Below are positions 23,226-30,932 of a stretch of 37,922 bases of DNA, piece after piece. Made by a program: the position numbers and the translations under genes. Source of the DNA: an uncultured Lachnospiraceae bacterium (GTDB lineage: Bacteria; Bacillota; Clostridia; Lachnospirales; Lachnospiraceae). The DNA is taken from assembly GCA_944380065.1 (NCBI GenBank), contig CALWGM010000022.1:1-37922 (forward strand), in the 5' to 3' direction. A model generated the notes under the pieces. The model worked only from the letters and a program-made list of their open reading frames with translations, ran no database searches and was not told the origin of the DNA. Position 1 is the stretch's first letter. The number at the start of each line of letters is the position of its first letter.

Positions 23226-24590
23226 TTATTTTTCTTCTTTGTTCTTCTTTTTCCTGTGTTTTACAGACTGCAGGACGGATTTCTCCTCCTGCGTCCGTTC
23301 TTTGATCTCATTTGTCTCTGCATCCACATGATCCAGCTTCACATATTTCCGCGTGTCAGCCGGCAGCTTTTTCCTCAGCAGGAAATGATCCACAATGCGC
23401 TTCACCAGATAATAGATCATCGCAAATACCGGCACGCCGAATACCATTCCCACTATGCCGAAGCATCCTCCCATAAAAAGGATCGCAAAAACCACCCAAA
23501 ACGGGGAGAGTCCGGTGGAATCCCCCACGATCTTCGGCGCAATCACATTGCCGTCCACCTGCTGAATCACTAAGATCATAATCAGGAAATAAATCGCCTG
23601 GATCGGATTCACCAGGAAGATCAGTATCGCGCTGGGGATCGCCCCGATATAAGGGCCAAAATAAGGGATGATGTTTGTGGCTCCCACAATCACGCTGATC
23701 AGCGGCGCATAGGGAAGGCCAATGATGCTCATCACCACAAAACAGATACACCCGACAATCATCGAATCTATGATATATCCGATAAAATAACCGATAAACA
23801 CCTCATCTGCTTTGCGGAGTACCTCCATAATCACATTGCCTGCCTTCGGGCGGAAGATGGCATAGATGACTTTTTTAGCCTGTCCCACAAAGCGCTCTTT
23901 TGTCATCAGCACATACACGGCAACGATCATACCCACAATGATATTGAAGATCGTTTTCACCACACTGACAACTCCAGTCGTAAGCTGTGTCATCAGGTCT
24001 GTGCCATTGTCCAGGATCTGTTCGCTCAGCCATGTTTCCAGCGCGGCAAATCCTTCCTCCGCCAGACTTTCTATCTGTCCCTCCAGCTCGCTGTTATTGA
24101 CCAGCCGCTGCACCCAGGAAATCAGGGCGTCCATCTTATCGCCCATCGTCAGCACCAACTCCTGGATACTGACCACTAACTGCGGCACCAAAAGCATGAC
24201 CAAAACAAAAATCAGCGTCAGGAAAATTGCCATGGCGGTAGCAACCGCCAGACTGCGGATCAGGCGGCGGCGGTTTTTCAGCCGTCCGTTCTTTGCAAAC
24301 AGCTTCTTCGTATAAATCCGTTCAAAAAATCTCATGACCGGATTCAGCAAATATGCCAGGATAAAGCCAATGATCACCGCCTGTATGCTGTCGATCACCT
24401 GCGCAATCCCATCTGCAAATCCCTGAAAACGGAAGATAAAAAAGAAAATCGCCAGACACACCAGAACGACCAGGACAACCGTAAGGCCAACCGCCAGATA
24501 GGGGCGGATATCCCAGGCATTTTTCCCTGGCTGCGGGCGCTTTTCTTCCGTCCAGTTTTGCTTTTCAGGTTCCTGTTCTGTTATCTTCAA
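23226..24590 (-). CDS. AI-2E-family transporter (TqsA/YdiK type)
   Basis: The protein of about 454 residues has an N-terminal cytoplasmic stretch, then seven to eight membrane segments in the AI-2E arrangement (PF01594): an early pair (YLAVGLTVVLVVLVCLAIFF and VIIGFILAYLLNPVMRFFE), a long extracytoplasmic loop (about 150-215), and a C-terminal set with IIPYFGPYIGAIPSA and GLSPFWVVFAILFMGG. Family members export small molecules (AI-2, or Na+/H+ exchange in some); the substrate here is unknown. I placed the start at TTG 24590, 10 nt after AGGAGG; a TTG at 24620 has no site. It heads an apparent operon with the TPR/AAA-like gene and glgB. Confidence 0.86.
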   Translation of the reverse strand: MKITEQEPEKQNWTEEKRPQPGKNAWDIRPYLAVGLTVVLVVLVCLAIFFFIFRFQGFADGIAQVIDSIQAVIIGFILAYLLNPVMRFFERIYTKKLFAKNGRLKNRRRLIRSLAVATAMAIFLTLIFVLVMLLVPQLVVSIQELVLTMGDKMDALISWVQRLVNNSELEGQIESLAEEGFAALETWLSEQILDNGTDLMTQLTTGVVSVVKTIFNIIVGMIVAVYVLMTKERFVGQAKKVIYAIFRPKAGNVIMEVLRKADEVFIGYFIGYIIDSMIVGCICFVVMSIIGLPYAPLISVIVGATNIIPYFGPYIGAIPSAILIFLVNPIQAIYFLIMILVIQQVDGNVIAPKIVGDSTGLSPFWVVFAILFMGGCFGIVGMVFGVPVFAMIYYLVKRIVDHFLLRKKLPADTRKYVKLDHVDAETNEIKERTQEEKSVLQSVKHRKKKNKEEK

Positions 24591-24623
24591 AGAGACGCTT
24601 CCTCCTAAAATCCAAAACAATCA

Positions 24624-24678
24624 CTCGCGTTCTCACTAAGTTCATGCTTCGCCTCCGGCTCGCATTCACTAAGTGTTC
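24624..24678. repeat. Imperfect 20-bp direct repeat in the AI-2E permease leader
   Basis: Two near-copies (24624-24643 and 24659-24678) share CTCGC, a TTC and CACTAAGT blocks. They lie between the promoter and the TTG start. Confidence 0.45.
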
Positions 24679-24680
24679 AC

Positions 24681-24708
24681 ATTATACCACACTTCGCAGG
24701 ATTGTGAA
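24681..24708 (-). promoter_or_regulatory. Promoter with flanking inverted repeat for the AI-2E permease operon
   Basis: On the minus strand TTCACA (24703-24708), a 16-nt spacer and TATAAT (24681-24686). A perfect 8-bp inverted repeat (24674-24681 with 24703-24710) overlaps the -35 box and the downstream edge of the -10 box, a usual place for a repressor site. Confidence 0.65.
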
Positions 24709-24728
24709 CAGATTTCCTTTCTTAAATT

Positions 24729-25238
24729 TCAGTAAACGTTTTTCTCTTCACCCTGTTCCCGTTTCTGCGCCTTTTCCTTTTTATTCCGCTCCCGCAGTTC
24801 CCGGAAGAACTGTTTCAAAAGCTGCGAACATTCTTCTTCTAAGACGCCGCGTTCCACGTCCACCTGGTGGTTGAACCCGGTCATCTGCAAAAGATTCAGA
24901 ACCGACCCGGCGCAGCCGGCTTTGGGATTCATGCAGCCGATCACCACCCGGTCGATCCGCGCCTGCACCAGCGCCCCGGCGCACATCTGGCAGGGTTCCA
25001 GGGTCACATACATCGTACAGCCCTCCAGCCGCCAGTCTCCTAACTTTTTGCTGGCCCGGCGGATCGCGGTGATCTCCGCGTGCGACAGCGTATTTTTATC
25101 TGTATTGCGCCGGTTATACCCCCGGGCAATGATTTTATCCCCACAGACAATCACGCAGCCGATCGGCACCTCCCCCAGCGCATACGCCTTTTTCGCCTGC
25201 CGGATTGCCTGCTTCATGTATTTTTCCTTTTGTTCCAT
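24729..25238 (-). CDS. tadA: tRNA-specific adenosine deaminase (A34 to inosine)
   Basis: The 169-residue enzyme has the zinc deaminase motifs TLSHAEITAI (His ligand and catalytic Glu) and TLEPCQMCAGALVQARI (two Cys ligands), with an N-terminal GEVPIGCVIV. It converts A34 of the tRNA-Arg anticodon to inosine in the cytoplasm and is normally essential. The C-terminal tail is a basic/acidic helix (KKEKAQKREQGEEKN). An extended -10 promoter lies at 25271-25276. It is followed by the AI-2E permease promoter, so it is a separate unit. Confidence 0.95.
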   Translation of the reverse strand: MEQKEKYMKQAIRQAKKAYALGEVPIGCVIVCGDKIIARGYNRRNTDKNTLSHAEITAIRRASKKLGDWRLEGCTMYVTLEPCQMCAGALVQARIDRVVIGCMNPKAGCAGSVLNLLQMTGFNHQVDVERGVLEEECSQLLKQFFRELRERNKKEKAQKREQGEEKNVY

Positions 25239-25270
25239 ATCCTTATCCCGCCTGTAAAATATTCATCTGT

Positions 25271-25276
25271 AGTATA
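25271..25276 (-). promoter_or_regulatory. Extended -10 promoter of tadA
   Basis: On the minus strand TGATATACT gives TG, one base, and TATACT. No good -35 box is visible at 16-18 nt. Confidence 0.5.
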
Positions 25277-25375
25277 TCACATTTCACTGACGGTATACCA
25301 TCCCCAAATCCGCCCTTCCTGTTTTACGCAGCATACCGTGCTGCTGCTCACTCCGTTCACAGTAACCATACGGTC

Positions 25376-26326
25376 TCAGCCCAGATAACGGTACCAGTAA
25401 CCGAACTCCCCGGTTTTCTGTTTTGTCATATGCTTGGTGCGGAATTCCCCGAACCCGAACAGACCGGCCAGCAGCTGCTCCTGATTCTGGAATACCCCGG
25501 GCACTCCTAAAAACCATTTTTTCTCCTGCTCCCCCATATACCCGAACAGCAGGAATTTATAATTGAAATAGCCGTGAAGCAGAAAGCTGTTATTCGCCAG
25601 CGGCAGATATTCTTTCGGCAAGATCTTAAAATCCCGCAGATCCATTTTTACCGCGTAAATATCCTGCGCCTCGTCAAATGGACAGAACACCGGATGCGCC
25701 GCTGCAAACCGTTTCCACTGCTGTTCCCAGGCAGGCTCCCGGACAGCCGCGATCTTGCCTCCCCTCGCGGGCGCCTCTGCCGCCGCCGTCTGAGCTGCGT
25801 GGATTTCCGCCCCGGTTTCCGGTTCCGGCTCTTTTTGCTGCCCGGTTTCGGAGTCCCCCTCCTGTTCCGGGACGGTTTCTGGTTCTGTCTCCGGCGTTTC
25901 CTCCGGTTCCGTTTCTGCATGTGCCTTTCCGTTTTCTGATTCTTCATATAGATGGAAGCTTCCCCAGTCCAGCGCCTCATCGCCCCACTGGCTGGCGGCA
26001 AAACGGCCCCCTTCCTCTGACAGATAGATCCCTTTCATATCATCCAGGCCATACGCCGTATCCCCCACAGCATCTGCCGCAAACACAAAGGTCTGCCTGC
26101 CTGCGCCGCTGCGGATTTGCAGTTCCCCGATCCGGATCCCGCAGATGTCATTCCCCGGGCCGGTCAGCAGGTACACTTCGCCCGCGCCGTCCGGAACGCC
26201 CCGCAGCTGAAGCTCCATCCTGCACTGTCCCTGCCGCACCTCGATTTTGGCAAATCCGCAGTTCTGATTTCTCTCCTGGTTTTCATACTGAAACAGATAT
26301 GTAACAAAACGTCTGTAAGACGGCAT
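25376..26326 (-). CDS. DUF6128-type protein of unknown function
   Basis: The 316-residue protein has an N-terminal beta-rich domain (about 1-125; YRRFVTYLFQYE, CGFAKIEVRQGQCRMELQLRG and VYLLTGPGNDICGIRIGEL), a Glu/Pro/Thr-rich linker (about 140-195) and a C-terminal domain (about 215-316; FDEAQDIYAVKMDLRDFKILPK, NSFLLHGYFNYKFLLFG, KKWFLGVPGVFQNQEQLLAGLFGFGEF). I assign DUF6128 from memory of Lachnospiraceae proteins with this C-terminal pattern; its function is not known. ATG 26326 has GGGAGG 6 nt upstream; an ATG six codons earlier lacks a site. It is divergent from perR. Confidence 0.72.
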   Translation of the reverse strand: MPSYRRFVTYLFQYENQERNQNCGFAKIEVRQGQCRMELQLRGVPDGAGEVYLLTGPGNDICGIRIGELQIRSGAGRQTFVFAADAVGDTAYGLDDMKGIYLSEEGGRFAASQWGDEALDWGSFHLYEESENGKAHAETEPEETPETEPETVPEQEGDSETGQQKEPEPETGAEIHAAQTAAAEAPARGGKIAAVREPAWEQQWKRFAAAHPVFCPFDEAQDIYAVKMDLRDFKILPKEYLPLANNSFLLHGYFNYKFLLFGYMGEQEKKWFLGVPGVFQNQEQLLAGLFGFGEFRTKHMTKQKTGEFGYWYRYLG

Positions 26327-26401
26327 CCTTTTCCTCCCTGTCAATTCTGATTCTTCCTTAAATAGTATGAATAAAAAATTGAAAAAATACGGATAATCTT
26401 A

Positions 26402-26429
26402 TTGACATTTTCCCGAAATGTATTATAAT
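26402..26429 (+). promoter_or_regulatory. Consensus sigma-A promoter of perR/rubrerythrin
   Basis: TTGACA (26402-26407) and TATAAT (26424-26429) are both perfect hexamers, separated by 16 nt. The start would lie near 26436. Confidence 0.88.
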
Positions 26430-26440
26430 GATCTTGAAAT

Positions 26441-26455
26441 TGATAATCATTATCG
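26441..26455. promoter_or_regulatory. Fur-family box in the perR leader
   Basis: TGATAAT-C-ATTATCG is a 7-1-7 inverted repeat with one mismatch. It lies right after the expected start of transcription, suited to repression. The second base G is Fur-like; the Bacillus PerR box has T there. Confidence 0.75.
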
Positions 26456-26474
26456 TTATTAAGTGAGGCGAACT

Positions 26475-26861
26475 ATGATTAAACACAGTAAACAGCGCGA
26501 CTGCATTCACGCGTTTTTAATGACACGGCAGGATCATCCCACAGCCGAGACTGTTTATATGAATATTCGCCGGGATTTTCCCAAGATCAGCCTCGCCACC
26601 GTTTACCGCAATTTATCCTTATTGGCGGACATGGGCGAGATCCAGAAGATCTCCACCCCCGACGGCCCGGACCGGTTTGACGCCAGGACGGAGCCCCATG
26701 TCCATTTCAGCTGCGACTGCTGCGGCAGCGTGATTGATCTGGAAATGGAGGATGTGAGCGATCTGGATGAGATTGCCGGGAGATCCTTTCCCGGAAAGGT
26801 AACAGGGCATTCCATTCTGTTTCACGGGATCTGCCCCGGCTGTATGGAATGCGCATCCTGA
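26475..26861 (+). CDS. perR: PerR-type Fur-family peroxide sensor/repressor
   Basis: The 128-residue regulator has the Fur-family winged helix (about 1-75; PKISLATVYRNLSLLADMGEI) and dimerisation domain. All five ligands of the PerR sensing site are present at the Bacillus spacings: His21, Asp69, His75, His77 and Asp88 (in QDHPTAE, RFDARTEPHVH and VIDLE). The structural zinc cysteines are Cys80/Cys83 and Cys120/Cys123. Asp rather than Glu at the third ligand is the mark of PerR over Fur. It would repress until peroxide oxidises a ligand histidine. Start ATG 26475 has GAGG 6 nt upstream; a GTG at 26463 is in frame. It is followed 72 nt later by reverse rubrerythrin and has a box in its own leader, so autoregulation is likely. 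Confidence 0.88.
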   Translation: MIKHSKQRDCIHAFLMTRQDHPTAETVYMNIRRDFPKISLATVYRNLSLLADMGEIQKISTPDGPDRFDARTEPHVHFSCDCCGSVIDLEMEDVSDLDEIAGRSFPGKVTGHSILFHGICPGCMECAS

Positions 26862-26872
26862 AAGGATAAATC

Positions 26873-26889
26873 CAGTTGTGATGCAACTG
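26873..26889 (+). promoter_or_regulatory. Small hairpin between perR and rubrerythrin
   Basis: A perfect 6-bp stem (26873-26878 with 26884-26889) with a 5-nt loop is followed by ATTTTATATTT. It could be a weak terminator or an RNA end that separates the levels of the two genes. Confidence 0.35.
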
Positions 26890-26933
26890 ATTTTATATTT
26901 CAAATCTATTCTTAAAGAAAGGAAACGAAAATC

Positions 26934-27479
26934 ATGAAAAAATTTGTATGTTCTGTATGTGGTTATGTACATGAGGGAGACGCAGCTCCGGAGTTCTGCC
27001 CGGTATGTAAGGCGCCGGCTGAGAAGTTCGTAGAGCAGAAAGAGGACGAGATGACATGGGCTGCTGAGCATGTGGTAGGCGTTGCTCAGGGCGTGAGCGA
27101 GGACATCCTGGCTGACTTAAGAGCAAACTTCGAGGGCGAGTGCTCTGAGGTTGGTATGTATCTTGCGATGGCACGTGTTGCTCACAGAGAAGGCTATCCG
27201 GAGATCGGCCTTTACTGGGAGAAAGCCGCTTACGAAGAGGCTGAGCACGCTGCGAAATTTGCTGAGCTGCTGGGCGAAGTTGTTACCGACAGCACCAAGA
27301 AGAACCTTGAGATGCGTGTCGCTGCTGAGAACGGCGCAACAGCAGGCAAGTTTGACCTGGCAAAACGCGCGAAAGCCGCAAACCTTGACGCGATCCATGA
27401 CACCGTTCATGAGATGGCCCGCGATGAGGCACGTCACGGCAAAGCATTTGCAGGACTTCTGAAGAGATACTTCGGCTAA
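26934..27479 (+). CDS. Reverse rubrerythrin (peroxide reductase)
   Basis: The 181-residue protein has the reversed order: an N-terminal rubredoxin-like domain (Cys6, Cys9, Cys22 and Cys25) followed by a ferritin-like four-helix domain with the diiron ligands in EGECSEV (about 68), [10 protein letters not shown] (100-109) and [11 protein letters not shown] (162-172). Reverse rubrerythrins reduce H2O2 (and O2) with electrons from NAD(P)H via rubredoxin or a reductase, in the cytoplasm. Codon use is more biased than in neighbours (many GAG, GCT), which suggests high expression. It follows perR on the same strand and is the obvious PerR target. A terminator lies at 27501-27532. Confidence 0.93.
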   Translation: MKKFVCSVCGYVHEGDAAPEFCPVCKAPAEKFVEQKEDEMTWAAEHVVGVAQGVSEDILADLRANFEGECSEVGMYLAMARVAHREGYPEIGLYWEKAAYEEAEHAAKFAELLGEVVTDSTKKNLEMRVAAENGATAGKFDLAKRAKAANLDAIHDTVHEMARDEARHGKAFAGLLKRYFG

Positions 27480-27500
27480 GATTTTCTTTTTCATAACCAG

Positions 27501-27532
27501 AGAGGACAGGCGATTCCGGTTGCCTGTCCTCT
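27501..27532 (+). terminator. Terminator of the rubrerythrin transcript
   Basis: A perfect 11-bp stem (27501-27511 with 27522-27532) is followed by a short T-rich tract. The minus strand has no T run, so it does not obviously serve the MATE gene. Confidence 0.65.
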
Positions 27533-27543
27533 TTGTATATTCC

Positions 27544-28884
27544 TTATTCTTTTATCTTGCGCTGCCAGACGCCGCTGATATACCGCAGAGCGCCTACCCC
27601 GGCCGCGCACCACCAGGTGATGGGCGAAACAAACCAGAGTCCGTGATATCCCCAGAGCCAGGAGAACAGGAACGCGAAACCGATCCTGGTGATCACCTCG
27701 CTGATTCCCATCCAGATGGTGATCTTCACATCTCCCACCGAACGCAGCAGGTTATGGAACAATACCAGGATACCCACGCCGATCAGGAACGGCGAGAAGA
27801 TCCTCATATATTCCACGCCATATCCGATGGCCTCCTGGTTATCTGTAAACAGGCGCATGATCTGGGGCGCCAGGATAAAGATAATGGGCGATACGATCGC
27901 ATATCCGATGGCGTTGATGCCAAACACAGTGCGGAATCCGGCTTTGATCCGGGGAATATTCCGGGCGCCGGTATTCTGCCCGGTAAAGGTGCCCAGCGCC
28001 GTCCCCAGGGCATCTCCCACCTGCATACCCAGACCCTCCACCTTTACGCAGACGCCGTAAGCCACAACCAGGGTGGTTCCGTATGTATTGACCACCGCCT
28101 GCAGCGTCATATCCGAGATGGAAATAATGCTCATCTGCAGCGCCGCCGGGAGCCCGTATACCAGCATCTGCTTCCCGATAAAACGGTTCAGCCGCATCTT
28201 TGCCCGCTGGAAACGCAGCATGGGAAGGATCTTCCAGGCATATACCAGGCAGGCCGCGCCGGAAATCAGCTGCGCCAGCACCGTCGCAAACGCCGCCCCG
28301 CCTACGCCCATAGGGATCACCGCCACAAACAAAATATCAAGAACCACATTCAGCGCGCTGGAAATCCCCAGGAAAACCAATGGCACAATCGAATTTCCCA
28401 GGGACCGGAGCACGGCTGAAATCCAGTTGTACAGCATCGTCCCCACAGAACCGAGGCAGATGATCTGCAGATACCAGACCGCCTCCGCCAGAACCTCTTC
28501 CGGCGTCTGCAGCAGGATCAGCAGCGGCCTGGAAAGCAGCGTCCCCGCTACCGTCACAATGACAGTCATACCCAGCGCTATATAAATAGAGGAGAAAAAC
28601 GTCTCAACCACTTTTTCTTCCTGTTTTGCCCCATAATACTGGGACATCACCACCGTCACACCGGTGGTCAGTCCGATGATCAGGGAAAAAACCAGGTACA
28701 TGCCCACGCCGGCCACGCTGACCGCCGCCAGGGCGTTGTCACCCAGAAAATGTCCCACGATCCAGGAATCCGCAAAATTATAAATCCTCTGGAAAATCAG
28801 CCCCAAAAGAACCGGCATGGCAAATTTTAAAATCTGCGGCGCAATTTTCCCTTTCGTCATATCCACAACTACGTCTCTTTTCAT
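27544..28884 (-). CDS. MATE-family efflux transporter
   Basis: The 446-residue protein has twelve predicted membrane segments and the duplicated MATE pattern: KFAMPVLLGLIFQRIYNFADSWIVGHFLG in the first half, and PAALQMSIISISDMTLQAVVNTYG with TGQNTGARNIPRI in the second. These transporters export cationic drugs or metabolites using Na+ or H+; the substrate is not readable. ATG 28884 has GGGAGG about 7 nt upstream; the upstream ATG at 28956 adds 24 residues without a site. It shares a 181-nt intergenic region with the divergent PocR/AraC regulator, which may control it. Confidence 0.92.
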   Translation of the reverse strand: MKRDVVVDMTKGKIAPQILKFAMPVLLGLIFQRIYNFADSWIVGHFLGDNALAAVSVAGVGMYLVFSLIIGLTTGVTVVMSQYYGAKQEEKVVETFFSSIYIALGMTVIVTVAGTLLSRPLLILLQTPEEVLAEAVWYLQIICLGSVGTMLYNWISAVLRSLGNSIVPLVFLGISSALNVVLDILFVAVIPMGVGGAAFATVLAQLISGAACLVYAWKILPMLRFQRAKMRLNRFIGKQMLVYGLPAALQMSIISISDMTLQAVVNTYGTTLVVAYGVCVKVEGLGMQVGDALGTALGTFTGQNTGARNIPRIKAGFRTVFGINAIGYAIVSPIIFILAPQIMRLFTDNQEAIGYGVEYMRIFSPFLIGVGILVLFHNLLRSVGDVKITIWMGISEVITRIGFAFLFSWLWGYHGLWFVSPITWWCAAGVGALRYISGVWQRKIKE

Positions 28885-28968
28885 CCCGAATCCTCCCTCC
28901 TTTTTGCAGTGTACTATTACTCCCGCCAAAAATATAGGTATTTTTATTTCAAACACTGTAAATTCGTA

Positions 28969-28997
28969 TCGATATTTTCTCTTTTTTCATGTATAAT
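28969..28997 (+). promoter_or_regulatory. Promoter of the PocR/AraC regulator gene
   Basis: TCGATA (28969-28974), a 17-nt spacer and a perfect TATAAT (28992-28997). Confidence 0.6.
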
Positions 28998-29065
28998 GAG
29001 GGCACAGGAAACCGCAGCGAAATCATACAGGGACGGGAATCGGTACCTCCCGGGAAAGGACGTCT

Positions 29066-29926
29066 ATGCCTACACTGAAATACAATAAAGCAGAACTGCA
29101 CAAACTCCTGAAAAATTTCCACATCCTCACGGGGATGCTGTTTTCCCTGTATGACGACGAATGCCAGTCAGTGGCCCACTATCCCGCCGGGGACATCCGC
29201 TTCTGCCAGAAGATCCGGACTTCTCCCAAAGGACTTGCCCAGTGCCGCTGCTCTGACCTGGCCTCCTTTGAGGCCTCCCGCAAATCCGGGGAATGCGTCA
29301 TCTATACCTGCCACGCCGGGCTGATCGAGGCCACCGCCCCCATCATTGCGGACGGGACGGTGATCGGCTATCTGATGCTGGGGCAGATTTCCAACGCCCC
29401 CTCCCGCCGGGAGCTGCACAGCCAGATCCAGTCCGCCCTGCAAAAGGAAGGCATTGCAGATATCGACTGGGAGGAAGCCGCAGCGGATATCCCGCTCCAT
29501 TCCGATCAGCAGATCCAGGCGGCCGCCCAGATCATGGAATCCTGCATTTCCTACATTCTCTACAAAAACCTGATCACCGTCCAGCGGCTGAATTTTGAGA
29601 ACAGGATCAACGAATATATTCTCTCCCACCTGACCGGCGACCTGTCCGTTGACGCCCTGTGCCGCCATCTGAATGTCAGCCGCAGAAAGCTGTACGAATA
29701 TTCTTCACAGTTTCTGCACTGCAGCATCGCCCGTTATATCCGCCGCATGCGGATCCGCCAGGCGCAAAAGCTTCTGTCAGAGACTTCCCTGACCGTTTCC
29801 GCCATCTCCGAGCAGTGCGGTTTTACGGATTACAACTATTTCTGCCGGATCTTCAAAAAAGAAACCGGCATGTCCGCCCGGGACTACCGGAAACTTCCTG
29901 TTGTAAGTGAAGATAAGTTATGCTAA
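29066..29926 (+). CDS. AraC-family regulator with a PocR sensor domain
   Basis: The 286-residue protein has an N-terminal PocR ligand-binding domain (about 5-165) and a C-terminal AraC double helix-turn-helix (about 185-282). The PocR part carries the family's conserved cysteines (RFCQKIR, LAQCRCSDL, CVIYTCHAGLIEATAPI); the AraC part shows LSVDALCRHLNVSRRKLYEY and TVSAISEQCGFTDYNYFCRIFKKETG. PocR domains bind small molecules (diols and others) and the Cys set may sense metal or redox state. It is divergent from the MATE gene and 79 nt upstream of rubredoxin on the same strand, so either may be a target. AAAGGA lies about 6 nt before the ATG. Confidence 0.9.
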   Translation: MPTLKYNKAELHKLLKNFHILTGMLFSLYDDECQSVAHYPAGDIRFCQKIRTSPKGLAQCRCSDLASFEASRKSGECVIYTCHAGLIEATAPIIADGTVIGYLMLGQISNAPSRRELHSQIQSALQKEGIADIDWEEAAADIPLHSDQQIQAAAQIMESCISYILYKNLITVQRLNFENRINEYILSHLTGDLSVDALCRHLNVSRRKLYEYSSQFLHCSIARYIRRMRIRQAQKLLSETSLTVSAISEQCGFTDYNYFCRIFKKETGMSARDYRKLPVVSEDKLC

Positions 29927-30005
29927 GATAAACGCAGAAAGCAAATCCTGAACAGGATATGTGGACAGGCAAAATGCCAGTATCAAGGAAAGGAGGATAA
30001 CTTAT

Positions 30006-30161
30006 ATGAAGAAATATGTTTGCCCCTGCGGCTATGTATACGATCCCGCTGTCGGCGATCCGGACAACGGCGTTGCTCCCGGTACAGCCTGGGAGGACGT
30101 TCCGGAGGACTGGGTTTGCCCCACCTGCGGTCTCGGCAAGGATATGTTCGAGGAGGAGTAA
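30006..30161 (+). CDS. Rubredoxin with a shortened first cysteine knuckle
   Basis: The 51-residue protein is a one-iron electron carrier. It has the classic rubredoxin core: [11 protein letters not shown], the hydrophobic W-E-D-x-P-x-D/E-W-V-C run and the second knuckle CPTCG. The first knuckle reads YVCPCGY, i.e. Cys-X-Cys, where rubredoxins normally have Cys-X2-Cys; the codons TGC CCC TGC are unambiguous. AGGAGG lies 9 nt upstream of ATG 30006. It could pass electrons to the reverse rubrerythrin 2.5 kb away. It follows the PocR/AraC gene and ends in a strong terminator. Confidence 0.92.
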   Translation: MKKYVCPCGYVYDPAVGDPDNGVAPGTAWEDVPEDWVCPTCGLGKDMFEEE

Positions 30162-30180
30162 CCTCCCCGCTTTTCTCCAG

Positions 30181-30224
30181 AAACGCCCTGATCCGGAGTC
30201 ATGTTCCGGTTCAGGGCGTTTTTT
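30181..30224 (+). terminator. Terminator of the rubredoxin transcript
   Basis: A 10-bp stem (30182-30191 with 30211-30220) is extended by 4 bp after one mismatch and followed by a run of six Ts. Confidence 0.85.
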
Positions 30225-30272
30225 CTGAGCCATAGTGTCTGTTCCTGCCAGCGGCATTCTGTCCCCACGATT

Positions 30273-30911
30273 CTATTTCCAGCCCTCATCTCCCAGGTAT
30301 TCCTCCAGCCGCTGGAAAAACATCCCCACATGATAGCCATCTGTCAGTCCGTGATGGGTCTGGGAGGAGAAGGGAATCAGCACCCGTCCGTCCTTTTTGA
30401 TGTACTTGCCGAAGCTCATCTTCGGGTTGCAGTCCACGCCGTCCTCTTTGATCGTCCGCACAAAGTGGGTATAATGCACCCAGGGAATACAGGTAAAATT
30501 AATGAAGTCCATTCTGCCTTTCATCTGATACAGGCCGCTCTCCGGATGCGGGATATCCGCCCTTTCCCGGTTCTTTTCCGCGAATTCTTTCAGCGTGGGA
30601 TAATCCTCGCACTCCACCATGGTAAACAGATCCTCCCCGGGGATCAGGTGCGTCGCGAAAGCAGTGTTATGGTCGATGACAAAGGGCTGTTCCCCCTCAA
30701 AACGGTAGCGGAAATTTTCGATCTCATCCGCCGCCTTTGTGGCCGCGTAGATCAGGGAAAAATACAGGGAAAGCCCCTCTTCTTTTACATAGCGGTACAG
30801 CTTTGTAATATCCAGTTCACAGCCGATGTTGACATACGGGAAATCCGTCCCCAGATAAGAGCGGAACAGATGTCTCCGGTTCCAGGTATCCAAATCAAGA
30901 TTCGTTCTCAT
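30273..30911 (-). CDS. CatA-like O-acetyltransferase (chloramphenicol acetyltransferase family)
   Basis: The 212-residue protein matches the type A CAT fold (PF00302): WNRRHLFRSY near the N-terminus, the SLYFSLIYAATKAADEIENFRYR segment, FINFTCIPWVHYTHF, and the catalytic HHGLTDGYHVGMFF, in which the first His-His-x3-Asp-Gly holds the active-site histidine. Such enzymes move acetyl from acetyl-CoA to a hydroxyl; chromosomal members in Clostridia are often of unknown substrate and need not give chloramphenicol resistance. I chose ATG 30911 (GGAGG 5 nt upstream); ATG 30914 is only 2 nt from the site. A five-codon leader ORF lies upstream. Confidence 0.87.
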   Translation of the reverse strand: MRTNLDLDTWNRRHLFRSYLGTDFPYVNIGCELDITKLYRYVKEEGLSLYFSLIYAATKAADEIENFRYRFEGEQPFVIDHNTAFATHLIPGEDLFTMVECEDYPTLKEFAEKNRERADIPHPESGLYQMKGRMDFINFTCIPWVHYTHFVRTIKEDGVDCNPKMSFGKYIKKDGRVLIPFSSQTHHGLTDGYHVGMFFQRLEEYLGDEGWK

Positions 30912-30932
30912 CATATCCTCCGTTTTTCTGTT

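Noticed and set aside
30273..30911. CatA-like gene as an acquired chloramphenicol resistance gene
   Set aside because: Base use matches its surroundings and no mobile sequence is nearby; family membership alone does not show drug resistance.
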